Source of the DNA: an uncultured Oscillospiraceae bacterium
Lineage (GTDB): Bacteria > Bacillota > Clostridia > Oscillospirales > Oscillospiraceae
Length of the DNA: 64,000 bases
Assembly: GCA_934589225.1 (NCBI GenBank)
Contig: CAKTNS010000002.1
Coordinates: 1-64,000, forward strand
Direction: 5' to 3'
Translations under genes and position numbers: made by a program
Shown: positions 42,474-51,012 of the stretch, piece by piece
Layout of the letters: each line of letters opens with the position of its first letter
Numbering within the stretch: the stretch's first letter is position 1
The notes under the pieces: generated by a model
Database searches by the model: none
The model's input: the letters and a program-made list of their open reading frames with translations, nothing else
What the model was told of the DNA's origin: nothing

Positions 42474-43775
42474 CTATAGGATGGCCAAAATCAAAAGCAC
42501 CGCAAAAATCCCGAGGATCACGGCCCGGAAGACCAGGCCCACCACGGCGCCCTTCTTCAGGGCCTTGTAGTTGCGAATGTAATTGTGCTTCCGGAAGGCC
42601 ACGCAGCCCAGCAGGCTCAGCAGCGGCAGGATGAAGGCCAGGATGTTATACCAGAAGGAACCGGTGTCCCGGGCGGGGGCCATGTGGATCTCCTCGTGAG
42701 AGGGGGCGGGCTCCGCTGCCTTCTTAGGAGGCTCGTTTTCGTCCCGAATGGTGATGCTCTTCAGGGGTACATTCTTGGCACGAAGGGCCTTGTATTCCTC
42801 GATCTCCTTTTTGTTGCCGTAGACAAAATGGTTGTTGCCAATGTCCACCATCTCGGGGCCGTCCTCGCTGTAATCGTGGAGGGAGGGGTCGTAGGTGAAC
42901 AGCTCCTTGTTCTTTTCCAGCTTGGGGTCGGGAATGGGAATGGCGGAAATCAGACTGCGGGTGTAGGGGTGCATGGGGAAGTTGAACAGTTCTTCCGCCT
43001 CAGCAACCTCCACGATGTCGCCCTTGTAGATCACGCCGATGCGGTCGGAAATGAACCGCACGATGGACAGGTCATGGGCGATGAAGAGATAGGTGGTGCC
43101 CTGCTCTCTCTGGAACTTCTTGAGGAGGTTCAGCACCTGGGCACGGATGGAAACGTCCAGAGCGGAAATGGGCTCGTCGGCCACCACCAGCTCCGGCTCC
43201 ATGATCATGGCACGGGCCAGGCCGATTCTCTGGCGCTGACCGCCGGAGAATTCGTGGGGGTAACGGGTCAGGTGCTCCGGTAGAAGGCCTACCTCGTTGA
43301 TCATCTTCTCCACCTTCTGCACACGGTCCGCCTCGTTTTCGTAGAGGTGGAAGTTGTACAGGCCCTCGGAGACGATGTAATCCACGGTGGCACGCTCGTT
43401 CAGAGAGGCGGCGGGGTCCTGGAAGACCATCTGGATGTTCCGGATGACCTCCCGGTCCAGGGAGTGGGGAATCTTGCCGGAAATACGGACACCCTTATAC
43501 AGGATCTCACCGGCAGAACAGGGGTTTACACGGATGACCGCACGGCCAATGGTCGTTTTTCCGGAACCGGACTCGCCCACCAGAGAAAAGGTTTCGCCTT
43601 TGTAGATATCAAAGCTGGCGTTTTTTACGGCCTTAAAGGCTTTGTCTCCCTTGCCAAAGGTAATGTCCACATTGCGGACGGAGAGCAAAACCTCCTTGCC
43701 GGTCTTTTCATCAATGGGGCCATGCTCGGGAATATGTTTGGAAGTGGCTTCCAGCTTGTTTTCTTCTTTGCTCAC
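42474..43775 (-). CDS. OppF/DppF-like ABC ATPase with a C-terminal membrane tail
   Basis: 433 residues from the GTG at 43775 (AAAGGAGG upstream; a TTG at 43796 overlaps the ribosome site). ABC motifs are complete: Walker A 67-75 (GESGSGKTT), Q-loop VFQDPAASL, signature FSGGQRQRIGLARA, Walker B LVVADEP, then the oligopeptide-type C-terminal HPYTRSLISAIP. Unusually it continues past 330 residues with a linker and two membrane helices (FWYNILAFILPLLSLLGCV and AVVGLVFRAVILGIFAVLL). Normal OppF ends near 320-330. Last gene of the operon. Confidence 0.92.
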   Translation of the reverse strand: MSKEENKLEATSKHIPEHGPIDEKTGKEVLLSVRNVDITFGKGDKAFKAVKNASFDIYKGETFSLVGESGSGKTTIGRAVIRVNPCSAGEILYKGVRISGKIPHSLDREVIRNIQMVFQDPAASLNERATVDYIVSEGLYNFHLYENEADRVQKVEKMINEVGLLPEHLTRYPHEFSGGQRQRIGLARAMIMEPELVVADEPISALDVSIRAQVLNLLKKFQREQGTTYLFIAHDLSIVRFISDRIGVIYKGDIVEVAEAEELFNFPMHPYTRSLISAIPIPDPKLEKNKELFTYDPSLHDYSEDGPEMVDIGNNHFVYGNKKEIEEYKALRAKNVPLKSITIRDENEPPKKAAEPAPSHEEIHMAPARDTGSFWYNILAFILPLLSLLGCVAFRKHNYIRNYKALKKGAVVGLVFRAVILGIFAVLLILAIL

Positions 43776-43792
43776 GACGGCATGACCTCCTT

Positions 43793-45538
43793 TCAAATAT
43801 TAAATGCTTCCACGAGTTTCTCGTGAAGGTTTTGGATGGCTTCGGGCTTTTCGATCTTAGGCGCTCTGGGGTCCAGCAGCCAGGTCTTGGCGAAGTGGGT
43901 ATCGCTGACCCGGAACATGGGGGCATCCTGGAGGGTATCGATCTTCAGGCAGTAGGGGTTCCGGGGTGCGAAGGGATCGCCGATGATCTTGTTATACAGG
44001 GAAGGAGGGGTACCCGTAATGGAGTACAGCTCCGTATTCCGCTGGGCAAGCTGGGGAAGGCTGGAGAGCATAGCCCAGGTGTAGGGGTGCCGGGGGTCGT
44101 AGAACACATCTTCCACAGTGCCCAGCTCCACGATCTGACCGGCGTAGAGCACGGCCACACGGTCAGCAACGTTTGCAACAACGCCCAGGTCATGGGTGAT
44201 GAAGACGATGGTGTAGCCGAATTCCTTCTGCAAATCCTTGATGAGCTTCAAAATCTGGGCCTGAATGGTCACGTCCAGAGCGGTGGTGGGCTCGTCGCAG
44301 ATAAGGATCTTGGGCTGGCAGGACAGGGCGATGGCGATAACGATTCTCTGCCGCATACCGCCGGAATACTGGAAGGGATAATCGTCAAACCGGTTCTCGG
44401 CGTTGGGGATACCAACCTTCTTCATGAGCTCCATAGCACGGACCCGGGCCTCGCCCTCGGAGCAGTGCTGGTGTTTGAGGATGATGGAGGTGATCTGCTG
44501 GCCGATGGTGATGATGGGGTTCAGAGAGGTCATGGGGTCCTGGAAGACCGTGGCGATTTTCTTACCACGGATCTGGGACAGGTCCTTGCTGTACTTGATG
44601 TTGGCCAAATCCAGAATGCAGGTACCGTGGAGGCGGTTTTCCTCTTCCTCGGTGAGCTTGACCCGGAAGGTCACGGCACCGAACACATCGTTGAGGACCC
44701 CGTCATCGGTCATGTCCAGACCCTGCCGCATGGCTTCCTTGCAGGCCTTCAGCAGCTTGTTGATCATGCGGTTCCGGGAGGCCCAGTCGTAGCGGCCCAC
44801 GGTCAGGTAAACTTCCTTGGCCAGGTGGGAGTTCCGGGTGTGGGTCTCCAGGGAAATGGCCTCGGAGGTCTCCTTGCGGTACTGCTCCTTGAGAGCCGCC
44901 ATTTTCCGGTTAAATTCCTCATTGTAAGCGGTGTCTGCCTGGGCGGCCTTGGCGTGCGCTGCCTGGGCGGCCTTCCGCTCTTTGTCCACGGCCTCGATCT
45001 GATTGTCCAGGTCCTTGATCTTGGCGGTGCAGGACTTGATCTTGTCCTTTTCGGAGGAGTCGAGGGTGAGCTTCAAGTTGAAGGCCTCGGCTCGCTCAAA
45101 GCGCAGGTCCTCCAGCTTCTGCTGGAATGCCAGATCTTCCTCATCGGAAATGCTGGCCTTGGCCTTCTTCTCGGCCTCCAGGGCCTTGATCTCCTTGTAG
45201 GTCTTGGCGCCCCGCTCCAGCTTGGAGTAGGCATCCAGGTGCATCCGGATGGAGTTGATTCGGGCCAGTTCCCGGCGGCCCACATTCAAGGTGGTGTCGG
45301 CCAGCTCCGGGTCATTGAAAATGATTTTACCGCTGTCCACATAGCCGTTGGAATCCAGCATGTTGGCAAAGGTCTTGGTGAATACGGACTTACCGGAGCC
45401 GGACTCCCCCACGATGGCGATGGACTCGCCCTCGTAAATATCCAGGCTGATGCCCCGGATGGCGGTCAGGGAGCGGCCACGGACCTTGAATTTTACAACC
45501 AGGTCCTGGACGGAAAGCAATACTTTTTTCTGTTCCAT
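43793..45538 (-). CDS. OppD/DppD-like ABC ATPase with a 215-residue coiled-coil insertion
   Basis: 581 residues, compared with about 330-350 in the family. Walker A 44-51 (GESGSGKS), then the usual GKIIFNDPEL strand. From about 95 to 310 the chain is inserted with Lys/Glu/Ala-rich coiled-coil segments (SKLERGAKTYKEIKALEAEK, AQAAHAKAAQADTAYNEEF). It rejoins the family at KDLSQIRGKKIATVFQDPMTSLNP (Q333). Signature YSGGMRQRIVIAIAL, Walker B ILICDEPTTALD and the C-terminal peptide-transporter region are normal. AAGGAGG ribosome site. Confidence 0.93.
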   Translation of the reverse strand: MEQKKVLLSVQDLVVKFKVRGRSLTAIRGISLDIYEGESIAIVGESGSGKSVFTKTFANMLDSNGYVDSGKIIFNDPELADTTLNVGRRELARINSIRMHLDAYSKLERGAKTYKEIKALEAEKKAKASISDEEDLAFQQKLEDLRFERAEAFNLKLTLDSSEKDKIKSCTAKIKDLDNQIEAVDKERKAAQAAHAKAAQADTAYNEEFNRKMAALKEQYRKETSEAISLETHTRNSHLAKEVYLTVGRYDWASRNRMINKLLKACKEAMRQGLDMTDDGVLNDVFGAVTFRVKLTEEEENRLHGTCILDLANIKYSKDLSQIRGKKIATVFQDPMTSLNPIITIGQQITSIILKHQHCSEGEARVRAMELMKKVGIPNAENRFDDYPFQYSGGMRQRIVIAIALSCQPKILICDEPTTALDVTIQAQILKLIKDLQKEFGYTIVFITHDLGVVANVADRVAVLYAGQIVELGTVEDVFYDPRHPYTWAMLSSLPQLAQRNTELYSITGTPPSLYNKIIGDPFAPRNPYCLKIDTLQDAPMFRVSDTHFAKTWLLDPRAPKIEKPEAIQNLHEKLVEAFNI

Positions 45539-45550
45539 GTTCCGTCCTCC

Positions 45551-46513
45551 TTACATATGGGTTCTGGGGTCAGACGCGTCGCCCAGGTTCTGGCCGACAA
45601 CGTACAAAACCACCGTAATGATGGAGGCAATGGCCACGGGGCTCCAGAACTCCATCTGCCAGCCGGGGGTCACCATGGCGGCTTCCGCGGCGTAAATCAG
45701 ACGGCCCAGAGACATTTCGCTCATACCCATACCGATGTAGGACAGGAACACTTCGTAAGAAATGTAGCTGGGCAGCTCGGTGGCCAGCAGGGTCACGATG
45801 ACGGAGGTCATAAAGGGCAGGATGTTCTTGGTGGCGATTTTAAACAGAGAGGTGCCCAGGCACTTGGAGGCCAGATTGTACTCCCGGTCCCGGATGATCA
45901 GGACCTGGTTCCGGATAAAGTAGGCAATACCCAGCCAGCCCACGATGGTCAGGGCGAAGACCATGGTCCAGAAGGTGGGAGAGAACAGCATGGACAGGAC
46001 GGAGATGATCAGGATCATGGGCACGTTGCCGATGATGGTGTAAACCTCCATCATGACCATGTCCACCTTCTTGGAGAAGCCCCACACGGCACCAAGCATC
46101 ACACCGATGGTCATGTTGATGGCGGCGCACAGAAAAGCCAGGGAGATGGAAATACGGGAGCCGTTCCACACCGCGTCAAAGGTGGACTCACCGGAGGCAC
46201 CGGCGCCCAGAATCCAGCGCAGCTGGGGGCCAAAGTAGCTCATGGCATCCGCGGGGCTCAAGTGCTTGGCGTTGGGATCAAGCAGGTTTGCGTAGGGGTC
46301 ATAGTTGGTCAAAGAGGGGTAAATATACGCAAACAGGATGACAAACAGCAGCAGGCACAGGGCAAAAATGTTGATTTTCTTCCGGAAGAACACCCGGAAT
46401 ACAGACTTCCAGTAGGAATATCTGGGAGCGGCGATCTTTTCAGACTCCGCGTCGCTATGACTGATGGGAGCAAAAAGCTCCTCGTCCGTAAACTGATTCA
46501 ATTCTTCATGCAT
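45551..46513 (-). CDS. OppC/DppC-like ABC permease
   Basis: 320 residues from the ATG at 46513 (TAGGTGA five bases upstream; a GTG at 46522 is also possible). Six helices with the N-terminal OppC-type segment (FRVFFRKKINIFALCLLLFVIL), GADASGE-like GAGASGESTFDAVWNGSRISISL, and the EAA loop LGTSLFKIATKNILPF. It has normal length for OppC, unlike its partners. It forms the channel with the OppB-like subunit. Confidence 0.92.
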   Translation of the reverse strand: MHEELNQFTDEELFAPISHSDAESEKIAAPRYSYWKSVFRVFFRKKINIFALCLLLFVILFAYIYPSLTNYDPYANLLDPNAKHLSPADAMSYFGPQLRWILGAGASGESTFDAVWNGSRISISLAFLCAAINMTIGVMLGAVWGFSKKVDMVMMEVYTIIGNVPMILIISVLSMLFSPTFWTMVFALTIVGWLGIAYFIRNQVLIIRDREYNLASKCLGTSLFKIATKNILPFMTSVIVTLLATELPSYISYEVFLSYIGMGMSEMSLGRLIYAAEAAMVTPGWQMEFWSPVAIASIITVVLYVVGQNLGDASDPRTHM

Positions 46514-46518
46514 ATAGA

Positions 46519-48096
46519 TCACCTACCCTTGGAAGTAAAGGAGATTCTGGGATCGACCGTGGAAATGAGAACGTCACCCAGGATGGTGGAAACAACGGTC
46601 AGAATGGCGTAGAACAGAGTCACGCCTACGATGACACCGTTGTCGTACTTGTTAATGGCAATGGTCAGCAGGTTACCGGCACCGGGAACGGAGTAAATAC
46701 GCTCGGTGATGATGGCACCGGTCATGGCAAAGAGCATACTCTGGGGAATGCCATGGACAATGGGAATGGCGGCGTTCTTCCAGATGTGCTTGGTGAAAAT
46801 CTCGTTTTCATTCAGGCCGCCGGAACGGGCGAACTTGACGTAATCACTGTTCATCTGGTCAATCATGTACCGGCGCATCCACTTCATGAGGTTAGCAATG
46901 CTGGGCAGGGCCAGGGAGATGATGGGCAGCACGTACATGGCCTTGGAATTGGTGTCCATATCAAACAGGGTGGGGAGCCTAAAGAGGCTGCCGCCGATGG
47001 CCTTGAACAGGAAAATGTAAGCAAGGCTGGGCACTGCGATGATGAACATAATATAGAACGTACCGATCTTGTCCAGAACGCCGTCTTTGAACCGGGCCAT
47101 GGCAAGGCCCAGAGGCAGGCCGATGATATAGGACATGATGGTGGCAATAATGCCGATGACAAAGGAGAAGCCCAGCTTGGACATGTTGTTCTTGTGGGTG
47201 ATGGTATGGGTATAATCATCCTCAAAACGGCTGGCCAGCATGGCACTCTGCTCCCGGGAGCCGGCAATATAGGTGGCGGTGTGCAGGTCATCCGCACTCT
47301 TTTCCGTATGGCCGGTGGGGAAGGTCACGTCTTTCAGGTTGTAAGCACCCTGAGAGGCGGTCATGGTTTCAAAAACATCAACGCCCCGGTTCACCGTGTA
47401 GCTCTCGCCCAGGTGGAGGGTCAGGAAGTTCTGGTGAATGAAGGGGAAGGAATTGTCAACGTAAAGCAGGTACTTGTGCATGGTACCGTTGCCCATAATG
47501 GCAGGGGCAAACTTCCCGCCATAAAGAGGGTCATGGAGGGTGAAGGTGAGTTTCCGGGGACCAATGTCCACGGACTCGTCCACATAATGCACATTGTCAA
47601 TGAAGAACATGTCTCCAAAGTAAGACACAACACGGTCAAATAGAGACCGGTCCCGGGAGGCATAAATGGCCGCCTGTCCGCCGTCTTTTACCTGGCCGTT
47701 CCTTTTCCGGTCCGCGTCCAGCCGGGTAATGGTATAGCCCTTGGACTCGTATTCTTCCGTAAACTTCTGGATATAGCTGGCAGCAGTCTCGGAAGCCTTT
47801 TCCGCGGTCACACCGATTTTCAGGGCATCGCCCTTGGTCTCCTCGGTGAGCTCGCCGGAGGCCACCAGGCCCTTGATATAATCGGAATAGGTCACATAGT
47901 CAATATAGCCGAAAGCCTTATAGCGGCTCTGCTCGTAAGTGATTCTGGCATTGCTCTGCATTTTGGAATAGTTCGGGTCGCCGGCAAAAATCGTGGTGCG
48001 GTCCATCAAAGAATACACCAGCACCATGATCAATACGACGACGCAAACCGCAGACAGCAAACCTTTTACAATTCGTCCACAGATATATTTTGCCAC
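46519..48096 (-). CDS. OppB/DppB-like ABC permease with a large external insertion
   Basis: 525 residues, GTG start (AAAGGTGA upstream); typical OppB is about 310. The first helix (RIVKGLLSAVCVVVLIMVLVY) is followed by about 250-270 residues of outside-facing, soluble sequence (about 36-310; IKGLVASGELTEETKGDALK, KLTFTLHDPLYGGKFAPAIM). Then come the five remaining helices and the EAA loop (KFARSGGLNENEIFTKHIWKNAAIP). The OppB landmarks GLPLGLAMARFKDG and RIYSVPGAGNLL are intact. The inserted external domain could dock the unusual binding protein. Confidence 0.92.
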   Translation of the reverse strand: MAKYICGRIVKGLLSAVCVVVLIMVLVYSLMDRTTIFAGDPNYSKMQSNARITYEQSRYKAFGYIDYVTYSDYIKGLVASGELTEETKGDALKIGVTAEKASETAASYIQKFTEEYESKGYTITRLDADRKRNGQVKDGGQAAIYASRDRSLFDRVVSYFGDMFFIDNVHYVDESVDIGPRKLTFTLHDPLYGGKFAPAIMGNGTMHKYLLYVDNSFPFIHQNFLTLHLGESYTVNRGVDVFETMTASQGAYNLKDVTFPTGHTEKSADDLHTATYIAGSREQSAMLASRFEDDYTHTITHKNNMSKLGFSFVIGIIATIMSYIIGLPLGLAMARFKDGVLDKIGTFYIMFIIAVPSLAYIFLFKAIGGSLFRLPTLFDMDTNSKAMYVLPIISLALPSIANLMKWMRRYMIDQMNSDYVKFARSGGLNENEIFTKHIWKNAAIPIVHGIPQSMLFAMTGAIITERIYSVPGAGNLLTIAINKYDNGVIVGVTLFYAILTVVSTILGDVLISTVDPRISFTSKGR

Positions 48097-48124
48097 GGTT
48101 TCACCTTTTTTCTTTGAAATTTTA

Positions 48125-48253
48125 GGAAGCTCTGAATCAAAGAGGCCAGTCGCTCCCGAATCCTATGGGTACGGAACGGGGCATAGCATCATTCCGCAAG
48201 AAATCTTCTCAATGTGCCGCTCAAACCGGCAGCCTCATTGATTCAGAGTTCCC
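48125..48253. repeat. 129-bp MITE-like element with 22-bp terminal inverted repeats
   Basis: Ends 48125-48146 and 48232-48253 are inverted copies matching at 19 of 22 positions (core CTCTGAATCAA). No coding capacity. It lies between the binding-protein gene and the OppB-like gene. It could be a small nonautonomous transposable element or a large imperfect hairpin; no target duplication was established. Confidence 0.6.
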
Positions 48254-48272
48254 CTCTTGAAAGTAGCCGAAA

Positions 48273-48300
48273 GTGTGGGGGAGTTTTCGCTCCCCCACAC
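48273..48300 (-). other. Intercistronic hairpin after the Opp binding-protein gene
   Basis: GTGTGGGGGAG (48273-48283) and CTCCCCCACAC (48290-48300), a perfect 11-bp stem, 25 bases after the stop codon. On the transcribed strand only ACTTTC follows, so partial termination or mRNA protection is likely; this would raise the binding-protein to permease ratio. Confidence 0.75.
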
Positions 48301-48324
48301 GCATGCTTCAATTGGTGCTGTGAA

Positions 48325-50562
48325 TTAGTACAGACCGATGTTCTTGGTCATGTAGCCGTAGGGCTGAATGACATCCAGGTAGGTCTGGGCATCGCCGTAG
48401 TCGGGGCCCCAGCCGGAGGTACCCGGGGTGATGTCGTAGTTGGCCTCGCTGCCCTTGCTGGTACGGTAGTAAGAGTAGGAGAAGGAGGTCTGATCTGCGT
48501 AGGGAATCAGGTCCACGATGACCCGGCCGTCAGTGACCTTCTCGATGGACTGCTTGTAAGCCTGGAACCGGTTGGTAATAGTCTCGCTGAAGGTGCCGTA
48601 GGGAACGTCGATGTGGATGGGGTTCTCCTTGGAGACTTCCACGCCGATCTGAGCCAGCTCGGCAACAGCCTTGTCCAGATACTTTACAGCTTCCTCGGGG
48701 TTGTACCAGCCGTCGAAGCCATCGCCGGAACCGGCGCCGTCGTTACCGGCGGGATCCCAAACCTTCAGAGCAACGCCGTCAGCATCCAGCTGGGCCTGCT
48801 CGATCTGGCCAAAGTAAGTGCCGGCGGGGAAGGTGGTGGACTGACCGTTGATGTCAACGGTGACTTCACCGGCGGTCTTCTGGAAGTCGCCGGGGATGAA
48901 GGCGTTTCTCAGGGAAGCGTACTTCAGGTCCTCACCAACGATGGTGGAGTTGAAAGCGCCACGGTCAAAAGCCATGGCCATGGCCAGACGGAAGTTCTGA
49001 TTGTTCAGAGCGGAACGGGTGGCGGCCTTCATGTCATCGGTCTGGTTGGACACACCGATGGTGTTGTCGTTGAAGTTGGCCCAGCTACCGCGGTTGACGT
49101 TGACCCAGCCGCAGTAAGTGGTACCGTCGTTGGCGGTGGTGTAGTTGTACAGGTCAAAGTAGGTCTTATCGGAACCGGCGGGCTTTTCTTCCTTGGCCAG
49201 AACCAGAGCGGAGGAGTTGAATGGGCAGCCGGCGATGGTGCCAGCCTTGGCCTCGTTGTAGCTCCGCAGGGGATCGGAGCCGTCGTTGTAGTAGATGTTT
49301 ATATTGTGGCACTGAACGGCGTCAGCATTCCAGTAAGAGGGGTTGGCCACATAGCTGGTCACGTTCTTCTCGGTGAAGTTCTTCACCAGGTAAGCACCGC
49401 AGTAAGCGATGTTGGCAGGAGTGGTGCCGTACTTGCCGGCGGTGTACTCGTCACCCTCGGTGGAGAAGGTGCCGCCCTGAGCCTTGTAGAAAGCACGGTT
49501 CAGAGGAGCGAAGCTGGTGTAGCCCAACATGGAAACGAATGCGGGGAAGGGTGCTTCCAGAGTGTACTGCAGGGTGTACTCATCAATGGCCTTGACACCG
49601 ACCTCGGAGAAGTCCGTCACATCGCCGCTGAGGTAAGCATCGTAGTTCTTGATGCCGCAGCCGGAATCAGAGGAGCAAAGGTAGCCCAGCGCGTCATTGT
49701 TGTCGATCAGGTGCTCCATGGAAGCGACCCAGTCGTCAGCGGTGACCTCGGCGACCTCACGGCCCTGCTGGTCCACCCACTTCACGCCCTGGCGCAGGTG
49801 GAAGGTGTAAACGGTGCCGTCCTCGGAAACCTCGTAGCTCTCAGCCAGAGCGGGCTGCTGAACATTCTTGTTGTCGTACTCCATCAGAGGGGAGTAAGTA
49901 GGAGCAATAAAGTACTGGTCGGAAGTGAAGCTGGAGGCGATGCCGTCCCAGGTAGCAACTTCGTAGTTGATGCTGAAGTTCCAGGTGTCGTTCAGAGTGT
50001 AGCCGTGGTCTGCCAGGTAAGCCTTGGCAGCCTCATTCCAGGAAGCGGCATCGGCGCTCTCGCCCCACAGAGCGGTCAGAGCGGAACGGTCTTCGGTGGT
50101 AATAAACTCATTGCAGACAAGGGAGGTGTACCATCTGTACTCATCCACGCCCCAGGACACAGTGGTGACGGTGCGGGGAACGGCACGGTTCATGGCATAG
50201 GCGCCGCCTTTGCCGTAAACAGGGATGAACACACCGGACTCCATCAGCTTGGCCTCGGCAATGGCCATCTTGGCCATACGCAGATCCAGGTCAGTGACTT
50301 CTTCCTTGGCTTCCTGATAGACAGTATTGAACTCGCTCAGGTTCCAGTCATAAATGGCATCGGAAGCCTCATCGGCGTCCATTGCGTCGATGGCGGCCCA
50401 GTCAAGGCCGGTGTAACCATCGGCAGCATCGGTGGCTGCGGGAGCGGTCTCGGCGGGCGCCGTGGTCGCAGCAGCAGTGGTCGCGGTGCTGTTGTTGCCG
50501 CCGCAGGCAGCCATAGACAGAACCATGGTCAGGGCCAGCAACAGTGCAAGGGTTTTTTTCAT
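48325..50562 (-). CDS. Oligopeptide-type substrate-binding lipoprotein, apparently circularly permuted
   Basis: 745 residues. Lipobox MAAC (Cys20) and a Thr/Ala linker. Residues about 65-150 (EFNTVYQEAKEE, AIAEAKLMESGVFIPVYGKG, AYAMNRAVPRTV, YRWYTSL) resemble the C-terminal end of SBP_bac_5 proteins. The normal N-terminal SBP sequence starts only near 191 (TWNFSINYEVATWD, LAESYEVSEDGTVYTFHLRQGV). The chain stops at GWGPDYGDAQTYLDVIQPYGY, where family members would continue into exactly the segment found at the N-terminus. First gene of the Opp-type operon. Confidence 0.9.
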   Translation of the reverse strand: MKKTLALLLALTMVLSMAACGGNNSTATTAAATTAPAETAPAATDAADGYTGLDWAAIDAMDADEASDAIYDWNLSEFNTVYQEAKEEVTDLDLRMAKMAIAEAKLMESGVFIPVYGKGGAYAMNRAVPRTVTTVSWGVDEYRWYTSLVCNEFITTEDRSALTALWGESADAASWNEAAKAYLADHGYTLNDTWNFSINYEVATWDGIASSFTSDQYFIAPTYSPLMEYDNKNVQQPALAESYEVSEDGTVYTFHLRQGVKWVDQQGREVAEVTADDWVASMEHLIDNNDALGYLCSSDSGCGIKNYDAYLSGDVTDFSEVGVKAIDEYTLQYTLEAPFPAFVSMLGYTSFAPLNRAFYKAQGGTFSTEGDEYTAGKYGTTPANIAYCGAYLVKNFTEKNVTSYVANPSYWNADAVQCHNINIYYNDGSDPLRSYNEAKAGTIAGCPFNSSALVLAKEEKPAGSDKTYFDLYNYTTANDGTTYCGWVNVNRGSWANFNDNTIGVSNQTDDMKAATRSALNNQNFRLAMAMAFDRGAFNSTIVGEDLKYASLRNAFIPGDFQKTAGEVTVDINGQSTTFPAGTYFGQIEQAQLDADGVALKVWDPAGNDGAGSGDGFDGWYNPEEAVKYLDKAVAELAQIGVEVSKENPIHIDVPYGTFSETITNRFQAYKQSIEKVTDGRVIVDLIPYADQTSFSYSYYRTSKGSEANYDITPGTSGWGPDYGDAQTYLDVIQPYGYMTKNIGLY

Positions 50563-50651
50563 TGCATTTTCCTCCTTTTCATTTTGCGGGAATCTGAATA
50601 TTCCTTTTCCGATTCCTGCACAGGCCGCACACGTTCGTGCAGCGTGTAAGA

Positions 50652-50680
50652 ATCATATCATGTATCCGGAGAAAAAGCAA
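50652..50680 (-). promoter_or_regulatory. Promoter of the Opp-type operon
   Basis: On the minus strand TTGCTT (50675-50680) and TATGAT (50652-50657) are spaced by 17 bases, 90 bases ahead of the start codon. Confidence 0.7.
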
Positions 50681-50965
50681 GTGCAAAGTTGATTATTCTC
50701 CGCTTTTCGATACAATTACTGCGGAATGTGCAAATGTAATCCTTTGCTAACCGGGATCTGCTCCGCCCTTGAAAGTGTTTCGCAATACCGCAGATTTCCG
50801 CAATATACGCACACATGTCCCAGGTTCAATTACATTTTGAACCGTTTTCTCGAAATTATGAAGTTTTTTCTTTTCAAAATCCAATCTTTCACCGCACACA
50901 TGTGTTTACAGCAAAGACAAACTGCAAGAACCGGAGGTTTTCCTTCATTTGTGACCGAAGCTCAA
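50681..50965. other. Intergenic stretch between the Opp operon promoter and the ppdK terminator
   Basis: About 285 bases, AT-rich. I see no gene or clear repeat in it. Confidence 0.5.
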
Positions 50966-50996
50966 AAACGGGCCCCGAAAAATGGGGCCCGTTTTG
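50966..50996 (-). terminator. Terminator of ppdK
   Basis: On the minus strand CGGGCCCC and GGGGCCCG pair around an ATTTTTC loop and are followed by TTTTTGAG. Confidence 0.88.
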
Positions 50997-51012
50997 GGGT
51001 AAGTTCACTTTT

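Noticed and set aside
43823..46612. 929-codon plus-strand open frame
   Set aside because: Antisense shadow of the OppD- and OppC-like genes; low-complexity Gly/Val/Leu/His composition.
48214..50649. 811-codon plus-strand open frame
   Set aside because: Antisense shadow of the Opp binding-protein gene, with no start signal or domain.
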